Source: Archilochus colubris (Eukaryota; Chordata; Aves; Apodiformes; Trochilidae). Taken from it: a stretch of DNA of 64,000 bases. Positions 11,671 to 24,700 of this stretch are shown piece after piece; within the stretch, counting starts at the first letter, position 1; each line of letters starts with the position of its first letter. The notes beneath the pieces were generated by a model. That model saw only the letters and a list, made by a program, of their open reading frames with translations, had not been told where the DNA came from and ran no database searches. The stretch lies in contig CM041083.1 of the NCBI GenBank assembly GCA_023079485.1, positions 111,997,554-112,061,553 of the forward strand, given 5' to 3'. The translations under genes were made by a program, and so were the position numbers.

Positions 11671-14177
11671 GCAGAACAAAATGATCCCTTGAAACATAAT
11701 TCTGTCTAGCTCTTTATTCATGCATAGCTTTATTATACAAGCACATACTCTGATCTATAAGCTTTCTCTACACAGGATGAGGATGAGAAGACTAAGCCAA
11801 ACACTGTGGTGAAAGCAGGTCTCCAGAAATACCTTTACTCAGACTTTTTCAGCCTTGTTACTCCTTAGGTGTAAGACAATATGCTTTCACTGGACTGTGA
11901 GCAGGCTTGGAGTATCCTGACAAAGGCCATGCCTGTCTCAGCTCCCACAGCATCCTGCATTCTCTTATCTACTGTGTGGCAGTGTACTAGCCTTCCCTCC
12001 TGTGGGAAAAAGAAGAACATGTAAACAGCACATACCTATTTTCATCAGCATGAAATGTTCATCAGGAGCTGGGTACAACTACCTAGTTAATACCTTAGCA
12101 AAAACAATGCAGTATGGCTGACTCAATTTCAGCTTTGCATGACCGGATGTCTAATAGTGTGGAACAGACCTACCATACATGAGGGTGGGTGAGGACTGAT
12201 ATAAGCATGGAAAAAGTCACATGGATATGAGGAGGAAAATACCACTTGCATTTTGTCACAGGAGTAAGATGTTAGTTCAGTCAGGACAGTGGACATTATC
12301 TCATTCATTATCTCTCCAGCCAGCACCTACATCTGACTTCCCTGACTAATCTATGCTGCAAGATAGCATGGCATTTATGAAATAAATGAAATACAGTAAT
12401 AGTTATGCTACACAACAGGTTATTTTTCTTGAGTAGCAGCAGTACACTCATCAGGGTTGCTATTCAGGTGAGGTCCTCTGCAGCAATCATTTTTGCAAAC
12501 TCATAGTGCCTTCCAGGAAAAATTGCAGAACAGTTTTCTATTTTTAAGAGCTAGAGAAGAAGTCTGCAGAGGGTGAGATGCTGAGAACTGCTAGTCCAGA
12601 ATCCAGAAGTGCCATCAATAGAAAGGACATGGGAAATTGTGAATGACAGATACTTTCATGTTATCCTCTACAAATGGCTCTAGATTTCCTCCTGAATAAA
12701 GAAAAAAATGGGGTGTCCAGGTCAGGGCAATAGCTGTAGATCCTTGAGGTAGGATACAGAAATAGAAAGCTTCCCACATGGGTTTCTGCTGCAGAGGACA
12801 TGGGGCTGGTATGCTTCTCCTTGAAAACAGTGTGAGGACAGAGTGAACTACTGTTCCTCTCCTAAAAGGAAGTGTTTAACTAGATAAAGAAAACTAGATG
12901 AAGAAAATGGAGGAAGGGGATAAAAGTTACCTTTCCGCACTCTCTCTACTCCATAATGAGATTTTTGAACTTTCAGAAGGTGAACATATGCTATTATATC
13001 AAGAATGTAAAAGAGATCTGTCTTTTCCAAGTCATTTTCCATCCCTGGAAGGTTTTTCATACAGAATTAGCTGATTTGCCAAGTGCTCTGGGAGTAAAAG
13101 GCTCCATGTTTTGTGAGACATTTCAGTATGGAGGAACTTGCACCCTTCCAAATGATGCCTTTCATGTTTCTCTCATGTTCATCAGAAAAGTGAACTTCTC
13201 CCTAGAGATGACTTCCTCTAAGGCATTTTTCTAAGTTAGTTGTCTGATGGGTGCCAAAGTTGTTTGTTGTACAAGGATGTAGTACAGGTAACAACCCTTC
13301 ACCTAAAGATTTGGTTGCAACACTGTTTATCTCTGTGTTAGGCATAAGTAACCTACACAGGGAGTGACCAGGAGGGTAATTTGGGGTGAATCAAGTTCAA
13401 ATTAAATTTTTTCAGAGACTATCAAAGGCTGTACAAAGCTGTAATAACAGTAAAGAAAATTCATGATAGATGGTCAATATTCTGCTATGTGCTGAACATT
13501 GAAAAAAAAATCAGAACTAAACTCATCCTGGATTTATTCCTTGCAGCATGCTTAGAGAATGTCGTGCTTCAGACTTACAAAGCCTTTTCAGGTGCAAACA
13601 GTTTGGTGAGAACACATGGATTTGTGTGTCCTTTGGAAATGAGCAACAAAAAATACATTCTTGATCTTCTCTTTTTCTATCTTGCAATAGAAAAGCTTTA
13701 TTTTCTGGTCTGTATTTTAAACCAACAAGAAAACAGAACTATGCATAGTTACTCTGGCAGACACTGCATCACTTTACAGAGGAGAGTTATATTGAGAGGG
13801 TACCTCTATCATACAGGTATCTATTTATCAGTTTTTTCTCACTTTCTCATTGCCTTCATTAAAGTCAACAACAAACTTCTCATCAGGATTTTGCCACAAC
13901 CTTTATTCGTGTCTTACAAGAAATTCATGTGGACATAAACCTTTCCTTTTTTAAACCAACAAAGCCTACAAAGGTTTCTTGTATCTAGATTACAACATCT
14001 GTACAGCTTGCTGATATCAAAGGGGTGACAGAATTATTGTATAGTTCCGTATAATACAAAAAGTACAGTAATCATGCTCTGGAATCAAGGTTTGCTTCCA
14101 CAACTGTCACAATAATGAGGAAAAATAAAACATACAGTAGTATGGGAACCTTTTCTGCAGTCCCCCACTATAACTTA
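10931..14177. other. Gene-free unique DNA between CR1 pieces
   Basis: AT-rich sequence. The 149-codon plus frame at 13489-13938 has Kozak-poor context and no family match, and is probably chance. Confidence 0.6.
11642..11667. repeat. A26 run
   Basis: The tract is uninterrupted adenine in AT-rich unique DNA. No parent transcript or flanking duplication is recognised. Confidence 0.95.
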
Positions 14178-14886
14178 CCCTGGTGGCAAGTACAGACTGG
14201 GGCATGAGTGGCTGGAGAGCAGCATGGTGGAGAGGGACCTGGGGGTCCTGGTTGATGGCAAACTGAGTATGAGCCAGCAGTGTGCCCTGGCAGCCAGGAG
14301 AGACAACCATGTCCTGGGCTGCATCAGGCACAGCATCACCAGGCAGTCAAGGGAGGGGATTGTCCCACTCTGCTCTGCACTGGTACAGCCTCACCTTGAG
14401 TCCTGTGGGCAGTTCTGGGCACTGCAGTAAAGGAAACACATCAAGCTGTTGGAGAGCATCCAAAGGAGAGCCCTGAGGATGGTGAAGGGTCTGGATGGGA
14501 TAACTTCTGAGGAGTGGCTGAGGTCACTGGGATTGTTCAGTTTGGAGAAAAGGAGGCTGAGGGTGAACTCACTGCAGTCTGTGGCTTTCTCATGAGGGGA
14601 AGGGATGGGACTGCTGCTGATTTCTTCACTCCTGTGACCAAAAACACGACTCAGGGAAATGATAGGAATCTGAATCAGGGGAGATATAGGTCAGATATCA
14701 GGAAAAAATTTGTCACCCAGAGGGCAGCTGAGCGATGGAACAGGTTCCCCAGGGAGGTGGTCACAGCACCAAGCTGTGTTCAAGAAGCATTTGGGTGATT
14801 CTCTCAGGCCCAGGGGTGCCCTACAGAGGGACAGGTGTGTGGCACCCTGATGTATTCAATCCAACTCAGAGTATTCTATGATTCTA
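14178..14886 (+). mobile_element. CR1 LINE fragment with intact 3' tail
   Basis: The sequence starts near GTACAGACTGGGGCATGAG. It runs through GGAGAGGGACCTGGGGGTCC, CTGGGCTGCATCAGGC and the CCCAGGGAGGTGGTCACAGC stretch, then ends at ATTCTATGATTCTA, the CR1 3' octamer. It is 5'-truncated, as usual for LINE copies. Frames at 14224-14798 on either strand are remnants or shadows of the CR1 ORF. Confidence 0.93.
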
Positions 14887-15954
14887 ACTTTGCTTTCCCC
14901 ATCCTATTCCAATTGTAAACATGGCTCATGTAGAGTCTTGATATTTATATCCTGTTGTATCTACCAAGAACTGATTACACTGTTAATATTTAAATATATA
15001 ATAATAGGAAGGAGGGCAAGATTTAAGGGGTTAATATAATTGTAAGAGGATACCACTTAAAATTTCACTTTAACTGCAGAGTCAGCATAAATATGCTCTC
15101 AGGCACCCTACTGCAATGCAAACCAAAATTCAGCCAGGACTACTTTTGCTTTTCTAACATGTAGTTCCTAATGTAAGTTCTAATTCACAGTATGATCAAT
15201 TCCTACTCAAAATAGGTTAACTAAACATGAGGGAAATGCTTTATTTTATGCACTAGACAAACACAATAATGCTTTTTCTCATGCCTCCAGTCTGTGTCTC
15301 CAAACAATACCTACTCTTGGAATTGAAAACAGCAGAAAAATTCTTGAATTGTCAGAATACGGTTCCAAAGAAGCGTTTTCTTGATTGGAAATGATGGTAC
15401 ATTCCACTTACAGTTGTGAGACAAGTTAAGTAGACAGATACAACAAACTCCATAGTAATTCCAAAGTAACTGCACTGTAAATGATGGTAATTGTGCAGTC
15501 ATTGAAGTAAAAAGGTCCATAATAGAGGAGTTCAAATGTCTGCATACATGTGGATACTTTAACCTCAACTTCTTTTTTTCCCCTCTAGGAGTTCAAAATA
15601 CTGAGTACCACCTACCCTGTGTGCATGTTTCTTGGAAATTTGTGGCTCAGCTTGAAATATTCTACCATTTTGTGAGATTCTCTGAAAGCAGTCAGATGCC
15701 TAAGGGCTTTGCTGGACTGGAGCTATAGCATTTGACAGAGTGCATGGCTGAGCCCTGGGCCATTTCTCCTCCACTATATGACACTATTCCATAAAACCTC
15801 ATTTCTGGCTAGAGGACAGAAGCACAGCCAAAAGGGAGAGAAAATGAAGAAAAAAAACAAATTGGAGAAACAGCCCATGTGCAAGATGCTTTCTTGCTCA
15901 GAATGCCACACCATAAAGCAGTGCTTTGCTTTTTGTCTCAGACCAAAAAGCTTG
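14887..15954. other. Gene-free unique DNA between CR1 pieces
   Basis: AT-rich sequence with short chance frames only. Confidence 0.6.
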
Positions 15955-16745
15955 GCTTCTGGTCCCTCTCTTCACCAAGAACAAGTGCAGAGTCCTGTAC
16001 CTGGGAAGGAGTAACAAAATGCACCAGTAGAGGTTAGGAGGGGATCTGCTAGAGAGCAGCCCCATGGAGAAAGACCTTGGAGTCCTCGTAGACAACATAT
16101 TATTCATGAGACAGTGAGGTGCCCTTGTAGCTAAGACAGCCAATTGTATCCTAGGGTGAATTAAGAAGAGTGCATCAAGCAGATAGTGGGAGGTTCTCCT
16201 CTCCTTCTACTCTGCCCTAGAGAGATCTCACCTAGAGTATTGCATCCAGTTCTGAGCTCCCCAGTTCAGGAGGGGCAGGGATTTACTGGAGAGAGTACTA
16301 CAGAGGGCTATGAAGATGATTAAGGGACTGGAACACTTGCCTTATGAAGAAAGGCTGAGAGACCTGGGCTTTTTAGTCTGGAGAGGAGAAGACTGAAGGG
16401 GTTCTAATAATGGGTACAAATATATGAGACATGGGCATCAAGAAGGAAGGGACAACCTCTTGTCGCTTGTGCCCTGTGATAGTATGAGGAACAATGGATT
16501 CAAGATAGAGTACAGGAAGTTCCACTTCAACATGAGGAAGAATTTCTGTACTGTGTGGGTGACAGAGCCCTGGAACAAGTTTCCCAGAGAAGTTGTGGGG
16601 TCTCTGTCCTTGGAGACTTTCAAGACCTGTCTGGATACATTTCTGAGTGACCTGCCCTAGTTTTGGTCCTGCTCTGGCAAGGGAGTTGGACTCGATGATC
16701 TTCAGAGGTCCCTTCCAACCCCTGACATTCTGTGATTCTGTGAAT
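15955..16745 (+). mobile_element. CR1 LINE fragment with intact 3' tail
   Basis: The order of CR1 landmarks is complete: AGAGTCCTGTACCTGGGAAG, the GACCTTGGAGTCCTCGTAGA stretch, ACTCTGCCCTAGAGAGATCT, GAAAGGCTGAGAGACCTGGG, the CATGAGGAAGAATTTCTGTA stretch, then the GATGATCTTCAGAGGTCCCT stretch and a double ATTCTGTG octamer. The frame at 16424-16660 is CR1-derived. The element faces another CR1 copy tail to tail about 150 bases away. Confidence 0.94.
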
Positions 16746-16891
16746 GTCTATGAACTTCACCTGAGCTAATACCAATGTAAATGACATGAGAAGGAACTCC
16801 AGAGCTTTATTTGTTTGAAATGTGTCGACATGTTTGAAAATAAATAAAAGTATATACAGAAATAGTGAGAAGGTCTTTTTGAACACTAAAT

Positions 16892-17402
16892 CCACAGAAT
16901 CACAGAATCATCTGGGTTGGAAAGGACCTCTGAGATCATCAAATCCAACCCTTGATCCACTACCACCATGGTTCCCAGACCATGGCACTGAGTGTCACAT
17001 CCAGTCTCTTCTTAAAAACCTCCAGGGATGGAGAATCCACCACCTCCCTGGACAGCCCATTCCAATGCCTGATTACCCTGTCTGTAAAGAATTTCTTCCT
17101 AATATCCAACCTAAACTTCCCCTGGCAGAGCTTAAGTCCATGCCCTCTTGTCTTCCCAGTAGCTGCCTGGAAGAAGAGAACGACCCCCCCCTGGCTACAC
17201 CCTGCTGTCAGGGAGTTGTAGAGAGTGATGAGGTCTCCCCTGAGCCTCCTCTTCTCCAGACTGAACACCCCCAGCTCCCTCAGCCCTTCCTCACAGGACT
17301 TGTGCTGGATCCTTTCACAGCCTCCTTGCTCTTCTCTGGACCTACTCCAGCACCTCAATCTACTTCCTGAACTGAGGAGCCCAGAACTGGACACAGACCT
17401 TG
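16892..17402 (-). mobile_element. CR1 LINE fragment, inverted
   Basis: It opens with the reverse-complement tail CACAGAATCACAGAATCA, then the GGTTGGAAAGGACCTCTGAG stretch, the AACCTAAACTTCCCCTGGCA stretch and the GAGCCCAGAACTGGACACAG stretch, which is CR1 read backwards. The open frames here (16822-17370 plus, 16960-17394 minus) follow from the repeat. The minus frame keeps CR1-like residues ([20 protein letters not shown] type) but has no start or reverse-transcriptase core. Confidence 0.94.
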
Positions 17403-18374
17403 CTGGACTGGGAAAAGCAGATCACTGATATCTGGAGTGCAGAAGCACCATCACTCCAGTTCAGGATTGAAAGGGCTTCCCCAAGGCACAGCAACAGAAC
17501 AGTGAAGTCAGCAACCACCAGCGACTTGTCCCAGCTCATGGTCAAGATCATCTTCTGCAGGAAGCAAGGTGAAGCCAATTTCCCAGTGGGAAAGCCTAGG
17601 ACTGTAAGACTGTCCTTTCATGATGGTTTCCATGAGAAGCCATGCATTGCCTGAAGAAAAAAAAATTCCTCAGTCCTTCAGAGGAAAGTGGGTTATGAAG
17701 AGCAGATGCTACAGCCTTTGAGGACAATGGAAAAGCTTCAGGAAAAAGTGGCAAGCAGTGTCCCAGATATGCCTCGCAAGAAGGGGAGAAGTTTGACTCC
17801 TCACATGCAGTCAGGTACAAGCTGAAGGAAAACAAAAGAAATCCTTCAAATACTCCAACATGTATTCATGTATTCCCCCCCCACTCCTCCACAGAGCTTC
17901 CATTGTGTGACTCATGAAACATGTCATTTTAAAACCTTAGAGAATAAGTTGTCAGAATATATTGTGTTTTAAGTCCTTTCTTTGGTCTCTCATTTAAATC
18001 TTTAAAAGATTTTGCAAGTTATTTTTTCATGTTCACTTTGGTTTTAATATCGCTGAGATGAATGTGCCTTCCCTCTTGCGAGTTAAGCACTTAAAATATT
18101 CTAGATAAACAAAAATGTGAGGCATGATTTGTGAAAATGACAATTGCTCCTTATGGCCCTTATATATATGCAGAGCAGGTCCAAGTCTCACAGAACCTTC
18201 ATATTTCCTTCTCCCCCTTTAGTGGCCACAGCTTAACACCATACTGATAATAAAAGGTAAATGAGTTCCCACAGCAGAGTTCATATCAAGTATATGAAGC
18301 TTTTGTGAACATGGATGCTGCACTTACCATTATGGGCAATTAGAGGGCTTTGAAAGTGTGTTGCCTGACTTTCT

Positions 18375-18387
18375 GTTGCTTGGTAAC
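18375..18387. promoter_or_regulatory. RFX X-box-like site
   Basis: GTTGCTTGGTAAC closely follows the RFX X-box pattern (GTNRCC, short spacer, RGYAAC), with one mismatch in the left half. It lies in repeat-free DNA with no gene close by. Confidence 0.3.
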
Positions 18388-18705
18388 TGTGCACCTAATT
18401 CTTTCTCTAAGAGGTCACAGAAATGTCAGAAAATCCATTTTGTTGGGCGGGAGGGGGAGACAAATGCCCCCACAGAACAACAGCATATAGATTTGTTAGA
18501 ACATCATGTCTTCCATTAGCAGATAGAAAATAGTATTATTATTTGCCTAGCACTACAAAACTGCAATTTCTGAGAGGTGCCAACTGCATAACATGCTTAC
18601 TCTGCCAAAGAGCTTAGGAACTGCAAACACACTGATGAAATTTGGCATGATACAGGTCAATATAATTCATGGATACACTGACAAATAGCCATTACTGGCC
18701 TGATG

Positions 18706-18786
18706 CAGGGCAGGGCAGGGCAGGGCCTGGTGGAGTCAATGGAGAAAGAAAGAAAAAAAAAAAAGAAAAAAGAAAAAGAAAAAACA
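18706..18786. repeat. (GGGCA)n then A/G-rich tract
   Basis: Four GGGCA-type units at about 18706-18727 are followed, after a short spacer, by a purine-only tract of AAAG units (18741-18786). Polypurine DNA of this kind can adopt unusual structure. Confidence 0.85.
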
Positions 18787-21700
18787 CTAAAACAGATGTG
18801 GTACTGTGAAGTTTTAAGGAGTTTCTGAGACTAGAAGCTTTGAAAGCATTGCCTGGCACAGTAAGAAATATGAACTTAGAAGAAAGCTAATGAGACAGGA
18901 GATAAAATTATCTTCTCCAAAGAGATCCAAGTTGCAGTTTCTGCAACCCCTGAAATACCAAACAGCCTTCATTGAAGGGGAACAAATTAAGTGATGTCTG
19001 TGAGGGACAAGCTTGGCTATTTTTACCTGTATTTTAAGGAACAGGACTTTGGAAGTGTATCTCATCTTCAGCAAATTCCCAAATCTTTCTATTTTGAGAC
19101 AGGTTTAGTAATACACACTCCACGTTATACACTACTCCCCACAATTGGATACTGTCAAAAGAAACTACTTCCCTTCAGCTTGAGCAATGTGTTCAAGTTT
19201 GCAAAATGCAGTTCAGATTAAATGAATGCCCCTGAGATTAAATGAATGCATTTCAACAGGGATGCAATATGCAGGTGTGCACCACTGGCCATCAATCATT
19301 TTCTTGCAGAGCTGGAGGCTTCCCGCAGCTGTCACTGTAATCGTTCTGCAAGAATTTGCAATCATTTTCTAAAAGTGTGTTTAGGAAGAAAGGGCAGATA
19401 ATGCATTCTGCGCTTAAGAAACTGGGTCCATATCATCATAAAAATAAAATATATTTCCCTGTTGAAATAGCCTGCTCTGTTTGTGAAATAGCAAACACCT
19501 AGGAGACACCCACAGGACAAGCTCGTGGTTGCGGGCAGTGCAGAAAGTCAAAGCTCTGGGCCACAGCCTAGCTTTGGCCACAAACTCCCTGCACAATATT
19601 AAATAAATTGAACTCAGGCCATGACCTAGTGAGGGCAGCTGTATTGATGGAAAAGTAAAACAATTTTTGATGTGTTGCCAGCAGACAAATTTGCCTTTCC
19701 CTTATGATCTTACATTGGAAGGAATTCTTCAAGTTAGAATTATCAAAAGGATATGAGCGCCTATACATCTGTTACTGACAGTAAATGATTCTATGATACA
19801 ACACACTTTCATAAAAATAAAAAATCACAAATCACTGCAAGAGGTAGATCTTTAAAGTAAGGGGAAGAAGAAAATGCAATCAAGCTACAATAATGCCTCT
19901 TGTTCTTCAAGTACATATATATACTTCAGTCATCACTTTCTTCTTCAGAGTTTTGAGGTAAATCCATGCAATCATATTTGGATGATATAATTTGTTTATA
20001 TGCAGAGAGAATTAATGTGATTCAAGACATCATATCAGGAAAGATTTCATGCATACCCAAAATAAAGGAGCAGCACAGTAGACTTTAAGAAACATTTCTT
20101 GGCAAAATCCAGCAAAACTTTATGAAAATGCTTGTACCATTATTCTAGTCCACAGACTAACGTGGATTCTGAAGCACTTTAATGCATAATTAAATTCTAC
20201 GGTGCTAAGTATGTTTCTTTTGACATGACTTTCCAAGGACAACACAGAAAATGAAAAAACTTATTATGTAACCTCTTAAAAATATAAACTGATGGAGAAA
20301 ACTCCTGAATTATTTTTGAGGCAATCAAAGGTCTGTGGAATTTAGGTGGGTTGGAGATTTTGGGGAAAAACAGACCCCAGAAAGGAAAAAAAAAGTGTCC
20401 AAAAACTGAATAACCAGGAAATCAAGAATAATATAATGCAATGCAATAAAAATAATTTCTTTTTTTTATATCAGTATGGATAATGGATGTAGATTTAACA
20501 TTGTCTGTGAATGAGCTATGCCAGTCTCATGGAGAACTGTGCAGGTAATGGATGTGCTGTCTTTTAGTGCTACAAAGTTTATAAATGTAGTGAAATTATA
20601 CTAAATGGCCACTGGCATTTAGGCAGCATAAAAACCATGAGCGAACACACAAATCCACACACCCACACATTTTTCTGTAAATAATCTGTCATCTTCAAGT
20701 TCGATGACTGCATTTTGCTGCTCCACTTACTGTCTCATTGGAACCAACAAACAGATTCAAGCAAGAATTTCTCCACAGGCACAACCCCATCTGGCCAGGG
20801 CCTTGAGTTCATGTTCTCAAAGGGACTGATGTTTACCTCTGGTGGAGGACACAGAACATTTAGCTAGTGTGAAGCAGCTTTCCTGATGTGCCCCTCAATA
20901 AAACAGTAGGGCACATATCTGAACCCCACGTACACTGTTATTTTTCCATTTCAGTCCCTTCAAGATTTCTAAGCAGCTTAAGAGTGAGGTCCTCTGTACT
21001 GAAGAGAAAACTATGTCCACACATAGTGGAGAAGGAGACCTTAGTCTCTGAAAGTCTCTCAAGGACCTGAAAATCCTGACAGCAGTGCTGTCAGAGCTCC
21101 CTCCTATGCATGAGCTGCAGTGGTATTTTGGTGCACACCCAAATGCTCAGAGATCACTCCAAGCACTGCCTCCCTAAGCTAGCACAGGTGATCTGTCAGC
21201 AGCCTTTCCAACAGGACATATGTAGAACACAGTCCATGAATGAAGACCAGTTGTGCCCAACACAGATTTCCACACTTTGGTGAAAAGTCACCGAAGAGAA
21301 AGCTCCCAAGGCGAACACTACTGTCACCATTCCCTCTTCCATTGCCTCCTTCTGGAATATACTCTCTTGCTCTATCTAGCACCAGATTTTTCCTTCCAGT
21401 CCCTTCTTAAAGCTCAAAGTGTTGAATCAGCTCTTAGGGACACATTTCTATAAATACTATTGCAAAGGGCTTTGGCAGCAGTGCTTTGCAGTAAGACAGA
21501 GCATACTGTGCTGTCTGTATGACTGCCCAGCCTCTGGCTTTCTGCCCTTTCCCTAATGTTTGCCTTCACTGCACCACAGTTGCTACTTTTAGCTCTCCTG
21601 CAAATGCACCTGAGCAGTCTTGCTGGAAACTCTATGGGTGATCTTGAGAAAAGTGGAAAAAGTATCACACTCTCCTCGCTGGTCTGGCATCTGGCATGGT

Positions 21701-24700
21701 CCCTGGCTCAGCCAGAAAGTTTGTGGGAAGATAATGTTTATCCATCTCAATGGGCTCTACCCAGCTTTGCTGATGCTGGCACTCATTCTCCCAAATGTCT
21801 GGTGGTCTCTTGGTAAAAATTACCCTAGATAAATACATGTATTATCACAGGTGAAAGAAAGACCACAAGGTACAATATTTTAATGAGGGAAAAACAGGAA
21901 TGGAGTCCTTCCAAGCATGCCCTACCACATGGGCCACACAAAGTCTAAGTGAATACATTCCCAGATCCAGACACAATCATTTCAGACAGAGATGAAGCCT
22001 TATCTATTGAGCAAGGACAGGGGGAGAAGCAGTTGAGTTGCAACCATGAGTTGCTATGAGATTTCTCTAGTGTGTTATTCTTTTTAAGTGGAAACATGTG
22101 GTGGAAGATTAAGCAGCATTCTCCTAATCTCCGATTGTCCAGCTCCCCCTGCTGTAATTACATATTGGACACAAATGGCAACAGATGTTCAGCATCTAAG
22201 CTTAGAATTATATACTTACTCAATATCCCAGTGACTCAAAACACTGATTGGGAGGCCAGAATTTAAATTTACATGGAGTGGCAAATGAAACTGTTCCTAG
22301 GCAAGGGTGAGGAACAGGGAATATTAATTTAAACCTGAAGATGTATCCTTAATGGAAGGAAGAAAGCAGGCACTTGATACTAGTTAAGAGTGGTTTTAAT
22401 TACAGCAATTTCTCCATGTATTATTTTAACCCACCCTCATACTTATAAATGAGCCTCCATTGTTGTATTTCACATAACTCAGTCAAATCTCTGCAACCCT
22501 GTGTATACAGAAGGTTCTACCTGATAAATTCATTAAACATCCAATCTAGTTTCCCTGTAGCAAACCTAAGAAGAAGAGATCTACCAGCATGTATTTTATC
22601 TTGTTTATTTTCCTGGAGATAGTGCTTGTCCATAATCCAACTATATAAAAGATTTTTGCTTGAATAGCTGATATTTTTAAACAAACAGCTATTGCTTCCT
22701 TTCACTGAACTTTCTTTTCCTTGGGTTATCACAATGTTAGAAAAGACTAAATTGGCAAGATTTGGCAACACAAACTTGAATCAATCTTCCCTAAAATTTA
22801 AGGGTATCGAAATCAGGGAAAGTAATAACTCCAGGGCATATGAACCTTGGCCATATGAACTTCCACAGACTGTAACTCACTGCAATCAGTCTCCATCATC
22901 CTAAAACAGCAGACTTGCTCCATTTTCTACCAAACATACAGCTCCTTGTACTCATACTTTGGGTTCCTGTTTAAACCCCACAATCTGATTCCTCCCACCA
23001 CAGTGGCTCATGCACAGAGATTTGAATGTTCTGAACATTCAGAGGATACATATGCACACAAACAACAGTGTGTCTGAGTGTGACATAAATCCCTTTACTC
23101 ATATACTCACCACAACTGAGAGCAGACATTTGTTTACCAAAACATTTTCTGACAGATAACTGGAAAAACTTTTAAGTCCATTAGTTCCACTGTAACACTA
23201 CTCACAACATTGTCTTTTAAAACTGCATTTTATTATGTATGATTTAATTTTTCTTGCAAGATCACAGCCTGGGATGCAAACCAATCCACTGTTGGCTGCC
23301 AGATGGCATGTTGGAAGGGTATAAACTTTTTTTTACATAGAGTGTTATGTGGCATGAGAATGCTGTTCTTACACTTCTAAACAGTCAGGCTTCTTCGAAT
23401 GGTTTAGCTTTACATCATTCTTTCAGTAAGCTCATAAATTCTTCCCATTTTAGCTAAAGCCTTGTGAAGTTAACAGATAAATACCACAGAACCTTTGGTA
23501 AAATTGTTACAGATAATTATCCTGAGCCTCCCTTAAGTCTACCATCTGCAGAACTCCAACACCCAGTGCTGACCCAAGCACTGGGCTGAGATGCACAGAG
23601 CCAGAACAGACCACCAGTGCCAGGTATTAAAGCAGCTGAGAAAGTGATCCAAATGCACATGTCCTCTGGTAAACAAGGAAACTCCATGTGCCCTCACCCT
23701 GCACTGGATCCCCAAGGAGACAGAACACAATCTGAAGTGTGTTCTGCCTCCAGTAGCCTACAGCCTTGTTTTCTCATGGGAAAGAGCTGGTAATGCTTTC
23801 AATAGCACCAGGCTCTCCAGAAAGACCATCTTTGTATTGTGCCTGAGTTATGAGAACAAAGATTAAATTATTCAAAATAACTCTGGGAAGATGCTGACAG
23901 GCCCATGCCCTGTGTCAACAGGCAGGTTTACATCCACAGTCATCATATAGACAGGCAAAAAAAGGTTCAGTTTGCAACGGCAGCCTCTGTGCAGCAATCC
24001 TGCATGGCTACCATGTGCATTTCAATTTTCTACTTAATTGCTTTGGAAAAGGGGATGGAAAATCTCCCTCTTGCTTTCCTTCAGCAAAGCAACTCACAGT
24101 CTGCACCCGCTGCTAAAAATTGTACCAGTATCAATCTCCTCAGCATCACAAACACACCCACATGCGTCTGAATCCTGAAATGCTTATTTTGCAAAGAGTG
24201 TGCCAAAAGATTTACTTACTCTTTAGAACTGTTTAATGATGTTGTGGGGATCAAAGGAGCAAGCATTTTCATGACAAAAGGAATTTGTACTCCAGGCTGT
24301 ACAGCACAGACAGTGATTAGTGAGTCACACATAAGAAGTGTCTCGCTTTTCTCTTTTAAATAGCTGTTGTAGCATTTACCTAAACATTACAGTGCTGAAT
24401 CAGTGATTTCAAAAGTCTTCCCAGTGACTGCCTGAACTGCTCACCTTTACCTGGTAATATCCTGGTGAGAGCTGCTCACCTGAAATATGTGTTTAGCACA
24501 ATTACTTGGCTGCTAGTGGCCAGGCAGACATTAAGTATGCATCCAGGATTTTCTAGAGAGGTTGGGGAACAACCACTGTGTCTGAAGATTTAAAAACATG
24601 AGTTCTGAAAAGTATACTTATTCACAAACTGAAAAGATTTTAAAAGTCTGTGACCCTAAGCCAAAGCAACATTTTTATTTAATTACTTAATCTCGTTACA

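Noticed and set aside
16822..17370. 182-codon plus frame
   Set aside because: It lies inside an inverted CR1 copy; the peptide is the reverse reading of CR1.
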